A DNA stretch of 64,000 nt from Gammaproteobacteria bacterium (GCA_030431775.1 JAUIHW010000011.1:31647-95646); one strand, 5' to 3'; counted from the stretch's first letter, positions 44,782 to 53,371 are shown. The notes: generated from the sequence alone by a model not told the origin. Program-made: numbers and translations.

Positions 44782-45996
44782 TTAGGAAGATTCCTGCTTG
44801 GCCAACTCTTTTTTGATTTCGTTAAGCCAGTATCTGGCGGTGCGGCTCTGTTTCTCGGCTTTTTCGGCCTTGCGCAGTAATTCGCGTGCCGTGCTGAAGT
44901 TACCGGCTTTAACCGCGGCAATGCCCCCGATCAGTTGAGTATTGTGGACGTCTTCCAGCCCACCTTTGCCAATGGCCAGGCTGCAGTACTTTTCCGCCTG
45001 TTCCCACTGCTCGTCATTAAAATAGAGGTTGGCCAGCATATTGTAGGTTTTGCCGGTGGTATCCAGCGCGGCTGCTTGTTCGTAAATCGACCTGGCTTTG
45101 TCGCGTTCCCGGGCAATAAGCCAGTAATTGGCGAGCTGCTTCAGGGTTTTGAAGTCTTTGTTTTTGCGGTCGCTGTTCTCAATCCATGTTTCCAGCAGGC
45201 GGGCCGAGTTTTCGGGCATGCCGAGGTAGGCGTGCATGCTAACCAGCTGTTCGTAGTCCCGCTCTTCAAGCAAGTGATTGTGGTAGGCCGTCATCAATGC
45301 GGCAAGTGCTTTTGAGTAGTCTTCCCGCTCGACATAAATGCGGGCCAGGCGCCGCCAGTTTTCGGCGTTGTTGGGTTGCGAGTTGGTCAGCATTTTTGCC
45401 AAGCCTTCGGCCTTGTTGAATTTTTCCAGATAAAAATAAGTGGCCAGCAGCAACGCATACCAGGAGTCCGGTACCGGGTCCATCAGGGAAACGGCGATTT
45501 CCAGGTCCTGCTCGGCCTGCGAGTATTTCTTGCTGGCATAGTAGGCGTAGCCGCGGGTGTAATAAGGGTCGGCTGGAATATCTTCCTGCACGGCCATCCA
45601 TTCGGACAGGTAGCGAATACCCCGGGCAAAATCGTCCTGCATGATTAACAACTTGCCAAAAGTATCGCCAAGCTGCGCCTTGATTTCCGGGCGGTCAATA
45701 ATGCTCTCTATTTCGGCAATCGCGCCTTCTACATCATCAAGCTTGATTAACAAACTGGCGATAAACTGTTTAACCTGCACAATATCCGTGGCATTGTCGT
45801 GCACTTTGGGCGCGTACTCGCGCAGTACACGCACTGCTTCCTGTTCGTTCTTCTGGTCAACCAGCTTACGAGCGGCTTCAATTTTTCGGTAAGTGGCGGC
45901 GGATATCTGCTGGGCCAGCAGGTCTGTGCTCAATAGGCACAAAACGGCGCAGCTGCCAATAAGCGTGCGCATCGCAGGCCAGCCGAGCCTAGCCAT
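44782..45996 (-). CDS. Periplasmic TPR protein of the TonB2-like operon
   Basis: 404 residues from ATG 45996, which overlaps the tonB stop by eight bases; longer starts at 46023 are in the middle of tonB. Signal peptide (RTLIGSCAVLCLLSTDLLAQ) then tetratricopeptide-type helical repeats, for example DPYYTRGYAYYASKKYSQAEQDL, NNAENWRRLARIYVEREDYSKAL and KTYNMLANLYFNDEQWEQAEKYC. Vibrio and Shewanella TonB2 clusters have a TPR gene in the same place. It probably binds partners in the periplasm. Confidence 0.87.
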   Translation of the reverse strand: MARLGWPAMRTLIGSCAVLCLLSTDLLAQQISAATYRKIEAARKLVDQKNEQEAVRVLREYAPKVHDNATDIVQVKQFIASLLIKLDDVEGAIAEIESIIDRPEIKAQLGDTFGKLLIMQDDFARGIRYLSEWMAVQEDIPADPYYTRGYAYYASKKYSQAEQDLEIAVSLMDPVPDSWYALLLATYFYLEKFNKAEGLAKMLTNSQPNNAENWRRLARIYVEREDYSKALAALMTAYHNHLLEERDYEQLVSMHAYLGMPENSARLLETWIENSDRKNKDFKTLKQLANYWLIARERDKARSIYEQAAALDTTGKTYNMLANLYFNDEQWEQAEKYCSLAIGKGGLEDVHNTQLIGGIAAVKAGNFSTARELLRKAEKAEKQSRTARYWLNEIKKELAKQESS

Positions 45997-46594
45997 TGCC
46001 TTGTGCCAGCCTGAAAATAACACGAGCTTTTGCCTTCACCGCGATGGGTTTGCCGTTTTCCAGCATGGGTGAGTACTTCCAGCGCACAATTGCCCGCATG
46101 GCCGCCTTTTCAAACATGCCTTCCGGTTGGGCCTCCAGAACCACCGGGTCTTCAACCAGGCCGGTTTTGGTGATCGTGTAGAGAATGTCCACGTAGCCCT
46201 CAACACCGCGTGCTGCGGCCCTCGAGGGGTACACCGGAGGCGTGCGGATTATTGCGGTCAGCAGGCTGTCCATGTAGATCTTCGGCGCGCCCACTCCACC
46301 GGCATCAAAACCAAACTCAAAACTGGCGGGTACGTTCAGGCTGGAGCCTTGCTGATTGTTCTGGGCAAGGCTGGTCGTTTCTGCCTGGTGCGCCTCGGCG
46401 CTGGGTTTGCTCGGGGCCTCGCGGCGGCTCGGCGGCGGTTTGCTTGCCTCGGGTACGCGAATAAAGTTGGCCAGCTGAAAATCGCTGACATCCGCGAGGC
46501 GAATGCGTTTTTGTACGACCATGGCCTGCATCACCACAAACAGCGCTACGTTCAGCGCGAAGGCAATCAGCAGGGGAAAGGCCAGCCGCTTCAC
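45989..46594 (-). CDS. TonB energy-transducing protein (TonB2-like)
   Basis: 201 residues from GTG 46594 (overlaps exbD by four bases). N-terminal membrane anchor FPLLIAFALNVALFVVMQAM, a short proline/lysine-containing linker (ASKPPPSRREAPSKPS), and a C-terminal TonB domain: PPVYPSRAAARGVEGYVDILYTITKTG and FEKAAMRAIVRWKYSP. Short compared with E. coli TonB, as usual for TonB2. Couples the proton-motive force to outer-membrane receptors such as the STN receptor at 28690-31050. Confidence 0.92.
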   Translation of the reverse strand: MKRLAFPLLIAFALNVALFVVMQAMVVQKRIRLADVSDFQLANFIRVPEASKPPPSRREAPSKPSAEAHQAETTSLAQNNQQGSSLNVPASFEFGFDAGGVGAPKIYMDSLLTAIIRTPPVYPSRAAARGVEGYVDILYTITKTGLVEDPVVLEAQPEGMFEKAAMRAIVRWKYSPMLENGKPIAVKAKARVIFRLAQGNG

Positions 46595-47004
46595 TGCACA
46601 CCCGCCGTAGTGGCAGCAACGGCAACGTTTTCAATCCCCGCCAGGCGGGCCTGGTCGAGCACTTGAATGACAATGCCGGTTTCAGAGGCTTCATCGGCCA
46701 TAATCACAACCGAGCCTTCCGGGTTTTCCGCATGCATGCGCTCCACATGGCCACGCACACTGCGCACATCCACACGCTGCTGATCAATCCAGATTTGTCC
46801 CTGCTGGGTTACTGCAATCAGAATATTGGCCTGGTCCTGAGACACAGCGCTTTTCGCGCTGGGGCGTTCCACCTCAACACCAGACTCCTTAACGAAGTTG
46901 GCGTTGACCGCAAAAAACACCAGCAGAATAAACACCATATCAATCAATGGGGTTATATTGAGAGCGGCCCCGCTGGATTCTTCTTTTACATGTGAGCGAT
47001 ACAT
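46591..47004 (-). CDS. ExbD biopolymer transport protein
   Basis: 137 residues. One N-terminal transmembrane segment containing the key aspartate: NITPLIDMVFILLVFFAV, then a periplasmic domain with VAVTQQGQIWIDQQRVD and VVIMADEASETGIVIQVLDQAR. Forms the proton channel with ExbB. Overlaps tonB by four bases and follows the short exbB by 20 bases. Confidence 0.95.
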   Translation of the reverse strand: MYRSHVKEESSGAALNITPLIDMVFILLVFFAVNANFVKESGVEVERPSAKSAVSQDQANILIAVTQQGQIWIDQQRVDVRSVRGHVERMHAENPEGSVVIMADEASETGIVIQVLDQARLAGIENVAVAATTAGVQ

Positions 47005-47024
47005 TGTTTAACTCCGGCTTGGCC

Positions 47025-47588
47025 TCAGTCCAGCTCCAGCTCCTTGGTGAAGCGATGGGCTTCCAGGTCGATTCGTTGCTTGATGTTGGTTGCGAAAAAC
47101 AGTCCAGACACCGCCGTTAGCAGGCCGCCCATGGTAGTAACCAGGGCACGCGAGATACCCGCTGCCATTCCTCGGGTGTTACCACCGCCGAAATTGGTGA
47201 TCACGTCAAACACCGATATCATGCCAGACACAGTCCCTAACAGACCCAGCATGGGGAGAATGACGGTCAGGGTTTCAATGGGTAAGATGAAGCGGCTGGC
47301 CCGCTCGCGGAAGCGTCGCGTGCTCAGGTCCGCCAGAAACTGTGCACCCGTGCTCTTGGCGCGCTTGTTGTTGCCGTTATGGTTCAGGTTGTGCATTTGG
47401 GCGGAGCGCGCCTGCTTCCAACTGGTCAGCAGCTCTTCGCGCAGCTTCGGTAAGCCGTTTTTTAGAAACACATAGCGTTCCAGAATCAAGGTCCACATCA
47501 GAATGGACAGCGCGAAGATCAGCCACAGGATAATGCCGCCCTGCTCAAACAGGACGGCCCAGCCATCTTGTATTTCAGTTATGGACAC
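47025..47588 (-). CDS. ExbB-type MotA/TolQ proton-channel protein
   Basis: 187 residues. Three transmembrane segments: near 16-36, about 112-132 and 148-168, with the conserved ETLTVILPMLGLLGTVSGMISVF and GISRALVTTMGGLLTAVSGLFF blocks. Forms the pentameric ExbB core with ExbD. Overlaps the end of the long ExbB-like gene by 14 bases. Confidence 0.94.
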   Translation of the reverse strand: MSITEIQDGWAVLFEQGGIILWLIFALSILMWTLILERYVFLKNGLPKLREELLTSWKQARSAQMHNLNHNGNNKRAKSTGAQFLADLSTRRFRERASRFILPIETLTVILPMLGLLGTVSGMISVFDVITNFGGGNTRGMAAGISRALVTTMGGLLTAVSGLFFATNIKQRIDLEAHRFTKELELD

Positions 47589-48930
47589 GGTTGGAAAATA
47601 GGTCTGCGCTGTAGCGGCCCATGAGCTCTACAACATCATTGGCGCGTCCGACCAGCAGACTGTGTAATAAAACCAGAGGGATGGCGACTGCAAGCCCAAG
47701 TTGGGTGGTGATCAGGGCTTGCGAAATACCGCCCGACATCAGTTTCGGGTCGCCGGTACCAAACAGTGTGATCGAGTTAAAGGTTTCGATCATGCCGGTT
47801 ACCGTACCCAGCAGCCCAAGCAGGGGGCTCACGGCAGCGAGCACCGCTACTGTGGCAAGGCCGCGATGCAAGGCTGAGCTTTCTTCGGCCATTTGCTCAT
47901 CCAACCGCATGCTCAGCACTTCCGCGCTTGGATTGGGTGCATCGTCCACCACCTGCAGCAGGCGCGCCAGCGGACTCTTGTCTTTGAGCTCGCCGGACTC
48001 CAGTTGTTTTTCCACACTGCGCTTCTGCGCGAAGATCACAAAGAAGCGGTAAGCAATAATCAGCAGGCCGGTCGCACCGATTACCAGAATCAAATATCCG
48101 ATCAGGCCGCCCTGGCCGATTTTCTCCTGCATATCCGGTGTTAGCACCAAGAGGCCAAGAATGGCGCCTTTGGAAGGGTCGACCGACATGTCGACGTAAG
48201 TATCGTCCGATGTTTGCAGGTTTTCAGCCAGTTGCCGGTGGCGCGGTGCCGGTTGCTTGGCCAGCTGCACCATTTTGCTGGAGCTTGGGATGTACTTCAG
48301 AAACTGGCCATCCGAAACGGCCGTAAACGTGCCGACCCGTATGATTTCGCCAGCGGTTTCCTCACCGTCCGGGCGAATGATGGAGGCATCAAAGCGACTG
48401 ACCTTGCCCGACTGGTTCATCTCGGTCAGCAGTATGCTCCACAGCTGGCGTAAGTCGTCGATGCGTGGCGTGGTTGTGCTTTTGCCCATTTGATGCAGGT
48501 ACTGGGCGCGACCGGGAAACTCGGCAGACACCATGGAGTTTTCCACGGTACTGGCCGTACCTACCGCCACCTGGCGAACCACGGCAAACAGCTCGTTCAG
48601 GTCGCCGGCGGCTTCCTTCATCTGTGCGGTTTTCTCATCAATGCTTTTTTCGTTGGCTTCGTAGCTGGCTCGCAATTGGTCAGCGCGGCTATTGACTGCG
48701 TTGAACGCCGCCTGGGCATCTTTCAGCAGCTGTTCCTGCTTGTCCTTGTCTTCCTGAAAGCGTTGTACCCGCTGGTCCTGGTGGCGCTTCTCGTCCAGAG
48801 TTTTCTGCTGCACACTCTGGATGATCTGGTCGAGCGCCTGTGCGGCCGACACCGGCGCCTCGCTGTTTTGCGCCAGGCTGTTGACGGCCAGTAAGCCGGT
48901 AAGAATGACTGTGAGCACGCGATAAATCAT
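47575..48930 (-). CDS. TtpC-like long ExbB/MotA protein with periplasmic coiled coil
   Basis: 451 residues. Signal peptide 1-20 (VLTVILTGLLAVNSLAQ), then a long coiled-coil region rich in Gln/Glu/Lys (QDQRVQRFQEDKDKQEQLLKDAQ, about 45-110), then membrane segments and a C-terminal MotA/TolQ domain (ATVAVLAAVSPLLGLLGTVTGMIETFNSI). Resembles TtpC of the Vibrio TonB2 system, an extra protein needed for its function. Overlaps the DUF3450 gene start by four bases. Confidence 0.9.
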   Translation of the reverse strand: MIYRVLTVILTGLLAVNSLAQNSEAPVSAAQALDQIIQSVQQKTLDEKRHQDQRVQRFQEDKDKQEQLLKDAQAAFNAVNSRADQLRASYEANEKSIDEKTAQMKEAAGDLNELFAVVRQVAVGTASTVENSMVSAEFPGRAQYLHQMGKSTTTPRIDDLRQLWSILLTEMNQSGKVSRFDASIIRPDGEETAGEIIRVGTFTAVSDGQFLKYIPSSSKMVQLAKQPAPRHRQLAENLQTSDDTYVDMSVDPSKGAILGLLVLTPDMQEKIGQGGLIGYLILVIGATGLLIIAYRFFVIFAQKRSVEKQLESGELKDKSPLARLLQVVDDAPNPSAEVLSMRLDEQMAEESSALHRGLATVAVLAAVSPLLGLLGTVTGMIETFNSITLFGTGDPKLMSGGISQALITTQLGLAVAIPLVLLHSLLVGRANDVVELMGRYSADLFSNRVHN

Positions 48931-49700
48931 GAGCCGGCCCTCGCTGCTTGCGGAATGGGTAAGCGCAACAGGTCTGGCGGCATTTGCTTGCGAGCAATGC
49001 GAATTGCCCGGTCAAGGTGCTCTTTGTAGCGCGAGTCGAGAGTTTGCCACTGGCTGGTGTTTTTATCCCATACTCCCAAGGACTCGCCGTCCAGGCTCAA
49101 ATAGAACAGAGCAACCCTTCCAAAGCGCAGGAAATTGACGGTGCGGGTTTTGTCCCCGTTTTCCAGTTCTCCCTGGTAAGCTTCAATGTTGTGGCCGTAT
49201 TCGGACTCCACCTGATAAGCTTCCATCAGGCGGCGATACTTCTCGGCAACGGTAACGTCGGCCCGTTCCATTAACTCCTTAAGCTCATTCAGGCGTAATT
49301 GACGCTCGCGTGCCAGAAACGGGGCATCCACGGCGATAATCTCACTCAGGGTGTCAACCATCTGGTGCATCAGCGGCAGAATTTGCCGGCGGGTTTGCTC
49401 CAATGCAGCCAGTTCGGCGTCGTATTCGGCGATTTCGATTTCCTGGTTGTTGATCAGCCGAACCATTTGTTCGTTGTAGATTTCCAGGTCTTCGGTTTGC
49501 TGCAACAGGTTGCGGTATTTCACCGCCATGTCGTTGCTGGCATCGTCCAGGTCGTCAATTTTTTCTTGCGCACTGCTGGCTATGTTTTGTTCCTGCAGCT
49601 GCCGCTCGATTGCCTGCTGAGCAGATTGCGCGTTGCCTGGCGCGCTGATGAAGAGTGGAACAAATGATAGCGCCGCAAGGATTGGGGTTACTATTTTCAC
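48927..49700 (-). CDS. DUF3450 periplasmic coiled-coil protein
   Basis: 257 residues. Signal peptide (ILAALSFVPLFISAPGNAQ, about 6-24). Long coiled-coil helices: QQAIERQLQEQN, MVRLINNQEIEIAEYDAELAALEQTRR (written in parts), then a globular end with GRVALFYLSLDGESLGVW, typical of DUF3450. It is first in the DUF3450-TtpC-ExbB-ExbD-TonB-TPR operon. Role in the TonB2-like system is inferred from synteny. Preceded by a 250-base intergenic region with the second long palindrome. Confidence 0.91.
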   Translation of the reverse strand: MKIVTPILAALSFVPLFISAPGNAQSAQQAIERQLQEQNIASSAQEKIDDLDDASNDMAVKYRNLLQQTEDLEIYNEQMVRLINNQEIEIAEYDAELAALEQTRRQILPLMHQMVDTLSEIIAVDAPFLARERQLRLNELKELMERADVTVAEKYRRLMEAYQVESEYGHNIEAYQGELENGDKTRTVNFLRFGRVALFYLSLDGESLGVWDKNTSQWQTLDSRYKEHLDRAIRIARKQMPPDLLRLPIPQAARAGS

Positions 49701-49823
49701 GTTGTTCTCCCAGCCTTGGTGGTCTTTTATCTTTTTGGCTGAGTACTACGCTACGCCGGTTTGATGACGCAAGTTTTGATGTCTGTCAAACTTTTGTGCT
49801 ACAGGCGGCGATCTGTTTGGCGT

Positions 49824-49949
49824 GAAATCTGGGAAATCTGGGGACAGTGGAAATCGGGGGAATCGGGGGACAGTGTACCTAACTCCCGAGCGGGAGTTAG
49901 GTACACTGTCCCCCGATTTCCTGTCCCTAGATTTCAGATTTCGTTCACG
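49824..49949. repeat. REP-like long palindrome, copy 2
   Basis: Perfect 27-base inverted repeat: left arm 49861-49887, loop GAGC (49888-49891), right arm 49892-49918. Same arm sequence as copy 1 at 41610-41670 except one base per arm: T41626/A41654 becomes G49875/C49904, a compensatory pair that keeps the stem intact. Flanks again contain AAATCTGG and CTAGATTT/CAGATTT. It lies between the VOC gene end and the DUF3450 start, both on the minus strand. Confidence 0.85.
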
Positions 49950-50378
49950 CTATCCAGCGAAGAGCTGGGCTTCAATATTATTAAAAGCCTTGAATTCCAG
50001 TGCATTGCCGGAGGGGTCGGCAAAGAACATGGTGGCCTGCTCGCCGGGCTCGCCCCGGAAGCGAACTGTGGGCTCGATAATAAACTGTTCAAGTACACCG
50101 GTAAGCCGTTCTGCCAGCGCCTGCCAGTCCGGCATTTCCAGCACCACTCCGCAATGTGGTACAGGCACACCGTGGCCGTCGACTGCGTTAACATGCTGAC
50201 TGACCGACCCATCAGGGCCGAGCGCCTCATTCAGGTGTACGACAAACTGATGGCCGTACATATTGAAGTCTATCCAGTTGTCAGCACTGCGGCCTTCCTC
50301 CAGCCCGAGCGTACGGCCATAAAAGTCCCGCGCCTCTTGCAGGTCGCGCACCTGCACTGCAATGTGAAAAGGCGTCAC
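49950..50378 (-). CDS. VOC-superfamily glyoxalase-like protein
   Basis: 142 residues, GTG start. Two VOC halves: [28 protein letters not shown] at the N-terminus and [15 protein letters not shown] near the C-terminus. Potential metal ligands are His5 and the late Glu in ALEFK, with a His in VPVPHCGVV. Members act on diverse substrates; no specific activity is assigned. Ten bases after the MAPEG gene. Confidence 0.87.
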   Translation of the reverse strand: MTPFHIAVQVRDLQEARDFYGRTLGLEEGRSADNWIDFNMYGHQFVVHLNEALGPDGSVSQHVNAVDGHGVPVPHCGVVLEMPDWQALAERLTGVLEQFIIEPTVRFRGEPGEQATMFFADPSGNALEFKAFNNIEAQLFAG

Positions 50379-50388
50379 GAAAGAGCCA

Positions 50389-50775
50389 CTAAAAGAACAA
50401 CTCGCTGCATACGCCCCACAGCGCGGCGAGAAAAGCCACCAGAATGGGCAGTGAGCCGATCATCATACCCAGTCCGCGGGACTCTGGGTCGACGACGTAC
50501 TTAGCGCCATACAGAAAACGTCCGATTACGAAGATAGCGCCCAACACGGCAGCCAGGGTCGGCGATAAGTACAGTGCGCAAAGCCACATGGAAGGGAGCA
50601 TCATCATCAGTTGCTCAATAGTGTTTTGATGCACCCGGTTATTGCGGTCGAACTCCTCATGGCCGCTCATGGCGGGGGCTTTGATGTCGTGCTTTACGCG
50701 CGCAGCGCCTACCTTGCCCATGAAATACATCAATTGAGCCACCATTAACAGGGTTACTAATGCGACCATTGCCAT
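50389..50775 (-). CDS. MAPEG-family membrane protein
   Basis: 128 residues. Four hydrophobic segments typical of MAPEG (near 2-22, 60-80, 81-98 and 105-124) with the segment [24 protein letters not shown] carrying the ERxxxNxxE-like helix pattern in degenerate form. Family includes microsomal glutathione transferases. An AGAGGAT site precedes the ATG. Co-transcribed with the VOC gene, and both could deal with electrophiles (inference). Confidence 0.88.
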   Translation of the reverse strand: MAMVALVTLLMVAQLMYFMGKVGAARVKHDIKAPAMSGHEEFDRNNRVHQNTIEQLMMMLPSMWLCALYLSPTLAAVLGAIFVIGRFLYGAKYVVDPESRGLGMMIGSLPILVAFLAALWGVCSELFF

Positions 50776-50835
50776 TGTTTTATCCTCTTTTTTGAAGTCA
50801 GGGTGGGGGTTTGCTTGAAATGGTATTCATCGCAG

Positions 50836-51153
50836 CTAAATGGACACTGCAGTACCACTGATACTGACCATCAGCATACCACCTTCCTTGCCAACCACCT
50901 CATAGTCCAGGTCGATACCGACCACGGCATTTGCGCCCATTTTTGTTGCCTCTTCCTCCATGTCCTCAAAGGCAATCTCGCGCGCTTTGCGCAATTCTTT
51001 TTCGTATGCGCCTGAACGGCCACCAACGATGTCGCGAATACCGGCAAACAGGTCTCGAAACAGGTTGGCGCCCAGAATTGCCTCACCGACCACCACACCG
51101 TGGTAGCGCTGAATTGTTTTACCCTCAACAGTGGGTGTGGTCACCATAAGCAT
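50836..51153 (-). CDS. YbjQ/UPF0145 family protein
   Basis: 105 residues from ATG 51153, with GGAG seven bases upstream; an earlier in-frame start at 51183 lacks a site. The pattern [51 protein letters not shown] (in parts) is the family hallmark, followed by [17 protein letters not shown]. Family proteins form pentameric beta-structures; the function is unsettled, and the common 'heavy-metal-binding' label is weakly supported. The AUG region is separated from the HPF-like gene by a 225-base gap with no clear gene. Confidence 0.9.
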   Translation of the reverse strand: MLMVTTPTVEGKTIQRYHGVVVGEAILGANLFRDLFAGIRDIVGGRSGAYEKELRKAREIAFEDMEEEATKMGANAVVGIDLDYEVVGKEGGMLMVSISGTAVSI

Positions 51154-51378
51154 GTTGTGTCTCCATTGATCAATAAGGACCAACAGAGATTATGTCAGCG
51201 ATGGTGTGACGAAGTGAACAAAGTCTTGCAGTTTTTTACTTCTTGCGGCCGGCTTTCGCCCATGTTGCAAGGCGCAAAAGAGCAGGTTTGGCCGAACTGA
51301 ATTGCAGGAACATACGAATTTATTGTCTGGCCAGGGCAACTATATTGTAAGAAACACAGGCTGTTTAAGGAGAGTGAC

Positions 51379-51744
51379 ATGAACTTCAAGATACAAGCAC
51401 GAGACTTTGAACTGACAGAAGCACTTGAGAACTACACACTGTGGCGAATCCGGCGAAGCCTTGGAACCCAACTGGACCGGGTACGCAGCCTGCGCATAGG
51501 GCTGAGTAATGGCGATGGGCAGAGCAACGTAGCGGGTAAGCGTTGCCAGGTGTATATCGCCTTACCGCAACAACGTGACGTTGTGGTGGAGGATGTTCAG
51601 GAAGACATGTACGACGCCATTAACAGCGCGCTGCACAGGGCTCGCCAGGCATTGCGTCGACGGCTGTCAAAAGTGCGTACTCGTTCTCAGCGGGCTGCCA
51701 GCAAACGCGCCCGGCTTGTTCCAGCGCAGCCGGAGGCGGCGTAG
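51379..51744 (+). CDS. HPF/RaiA-like ribosome hibernation factor
   Basis: 121 residues. AAGGAGAG six bases ahead of the ATG. The N-terminal beta-alpha-beta domain NFKIQARDFELTEALENYTLWRIRRSL fits the S30EA/RaiA fold (short form). The last about 35 residues form an Arg/Lys-rich tail (RRRLSKVRTRSQRAASKRARL), which is unusual for short HPF. Expected to bind the 30S subunit A/P site region in stationary phase. The 58-residue membrane protein follows 58 bases later. Confidence 0.86.
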   Translation: MNFKIQARDFELTEALENYTLWRIRRSLGTQLDRVRSLRIGLSNGDGQSNVAGKRCQVYIALPQQRDVVVEDVQEDMYDAINSALHRARQALRRRLSKVRTRSQRAASKRARLVPAQPEAA

Positions 51745-51802
51745 GCAGCCTGACAGATACCTGGGCCAATACCTTACTCAAACCCGCTTTTAAACAGGAA
51801 GC

Positions 51803-51979
51803 ATGAGCATGACAGACAACACAATCAATACTGCAGTGAACAATGAGCCCGCCGCCAGCACATGGAGCAACTGGTTGGCCGACCCAATGGGCTCGGTAAT
51901 TGCAGCGACCTGCTCGGTGATGGCCAGTTTCACGCTGGTGGTATCCGGCATTGGCATGATTCATATGACACTGCAGTAG
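51803..51979 (+). CDS. Small membrane protein, 58 residues, unknown
   Basis: Starts ATG 51803 (or ATG 51809) with AGGAAG upstream at 51796-51801. One transmembrane helix is predicted in the C-terminal two thirds (SVIAATCSVMASFTLVVSGIG, given in part). The N-terminal 28 residues are polar with NEPAASTWSNWLADP. No homology recognised. It is downstream of the HPF-like gene in the same direction and was probably missed by a length cutoff. The ribosome-binding site and clean stop support expression, but it could be a chance frame. Confidence 0.6.
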   Translation: MSMTDNTINTAVNNEPAASTWSNWLADPMGSVIAATCSVMASFTLVVSGIGMIHMTLQ

Positions 51980-52006
51980 CGGCCTATCGAGTGGCTGCAG
52001 GACCCT

Positions 52007-52026
52007 GTTAAGATAGGGGCACACAC
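52007..52026. repeat. Half-site of the GGGGACACACAC-type repeat
   Basis: Agrees at 18 of 20 positions with 12182-12201 (beginning GTTAAGAT and ending CACACAC). No right arm is visible, so only half the element is present. It lies 16 bases ahead of the macrodomain start. Confidence 0.4.
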
Positions 52027-52041
52027 TGATGCACGGTCAGC

Positions 52042-52569
52042 ATGGATCACATCAAACTGCAGCAGGGCGATATTACCCGCGCAAGCGTAGATGCCATTGT
52101 TAATGCCGCTAATCCGGTAATGCTGGGCGGCGGCGGGGTGGACGGCGCAATCCATCGCGCGGCCGGGCCGGCCTTATTGGAAGCCTGCCGGCAGCTGCCG
52201 GATGTAAACGGCGTACGCTGCCCCATTGGTGAGGCGCGGATCACGCCTGCTGGTAAGCTATTGGCGCAGTACGTGATTCACACCGTTGGGCCGCGCTATG
52301 AGATTGACCCGGACCCAGCGGGGCTGCTGGCTGATGCGTATCGCAATTCCTTATCACTGGCGCTAGAGCACGACTGCAGCTCCATCGCCTTTCCCGCTAT
52401 TTCCTGTGGAGTGTACGGCTATCCTCTGGCCGAGGCCGCCGACGTAGCGCTTAACATTTGCGCGCTGCCCACCTACCACAAGCTGGACATTCAGTTTTAC
52501 CTGTTCGGCGATGCTGCGTTCAATGCTTGGGCCAAGGCGCTGGATATTATGGCCGGCGTGGCCCGGTAA
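52042..52569 (+). CDS. Macrodomain protein, ADP-ribose/O-acetyl-ADP-ribose hydrolase type
   Basis: 175 residues. Signature: QGDITRASVDAIVNAANPVMLGGGGVDGAIHRAAG (shown in parts), GEARITPAGKL, YVIHTVGP and FPAISCGVYGYPLAEAA. The Asn-Asn-x-Gly glycine loop and the later GVYGYP loop are those of MacroD/YmdB-type deacetylases. It removes acetyl or ADP-ribosyl from ADP-ribose derivatives. A start ATG 52042 follows CAGC only, without a strong site. Ends 12 bases before the SGNH gene. Confidence 0.93.
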   Translation: MDHIKLQQGDITRASVDAIVNAANPVMLGGGGVDGAIHRAAGPALLEACRQLPDVNGVRCPIGEARITPAGKLLAQYVIHTVGPRYEIDPDPAGLLADAYRNSLSLALEHDCSSIAFPAISCGVYGYPLAEAADVALNICALPTYHKLDIQFYLFGDAAFNAWAKALDIMAGVAR

Positions 52570-52581
52570 ACGCCCCCTGCT

Positions 52582-53274
52582 ATGTGGCATAAGCTGGCAT
52601 TACCTGTATTGGCTCCGCTGCTGTTAGTGCAAGGCAGACAGGTACAGCGTGATACACCGCAATTACCGGAAGCCAGGGGCGAGCGCGAAGGGGTGTTTGG
52701 TAACGGCCCGCTTTTGCGCTTGTTGATTCTGGGTGATTCCTCGGCCGCGGGCGTGGGAGCCGCGACTCAGCAGGACGCTTTGGCAGGCCAGTTGGTGGGT
52801 GCGCTCAGCGGCCATTTCGAAACACATTGGCAGTTATTGGCCACCACTGGCCACACCACGCGCGATGGTATTCAGCGGCTGGCAGCGCTTGAGCATGCGC
52901 GGTTCGATGTTGCGGTGACGGTGTTTGGCGTCAACGATGTAACGTCCATGCTGCGTACTGAGCAGTTTCTGCAACAGCAAGCGGCGCTGCGCGAACGCTT
53001 GCGGGCGCAGTGTGAGGTAGCCCGCATTATCGTCAATGCCTTGCCGCCAATGGGTGAGTTCCCCGCCTTACCCCATCCGCTGCGCTGGTTTTTGGGCCAG
53101 CGCGCGGCCCGGTTTAACGCAGCGCTGCAAGCAGAGCTTGCCGCCGACCCCCACGCGGATTTTCTGGCCATGGAGCTGGACAATGAGCCAGCAGATATGG
53201 CCAGCGATGGCTTTCATCCTGGCCCGGCAATTTATGCACAGTGGGCTAAAAAACTGGCTGACCTTATTGTTTGA
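52582..53274 (+). CDS. SGNH/GDSL-family hydrolase
   Basis: 230 residues. N-terminal hydrophobic stretch (LALPVLAPLLLVQG) may be a signal peptide. Block I GDSSAAG with the catalytic serine, block III FGVNDVTS, and block V DGFHPGPAIY with the Asp-x-x-His pair. Esterase/lipase-like; substrate unknown. Between the macrodomain and the PQQ dehydrogenase. Confidence 0.89.
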   Translation: MWHKLALPVLAPLLLVQGRQVQRDTPQLPEARGEREGVFGNGPLLRLLILGDSSAAGVGAATQQDALAGQLVGALSGHFETHWQLLATTGHTTRDGIQRLAALEHARFDVAVTVFGVNDVTSMLRTEQFLQQQAALRERLRAQCEVARIIVNALPPMGEFPALPHPLRWFLGQRAARFNAALQAELAADPHADFLAMELDNEPADMASDGFHPGPAIYAQWAKKLADLIV

Positions 53275-53371
53275 AAACAAATAGGCTCTACAATCCAAGC
53301 TGTGCGCGGCGGCGTATACCTTCATGTGGCTGCTTCTTTGGTGGCCAGGCAGGCACCGGGATAAGAAACCA

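Noticed and set aside
51620..52024. 134-codon minus-strand frame over the HPF-like gene end and the small membrane gene
   Set aside because: No ribosome site or homology; the plus-strand HPF gene is certain.
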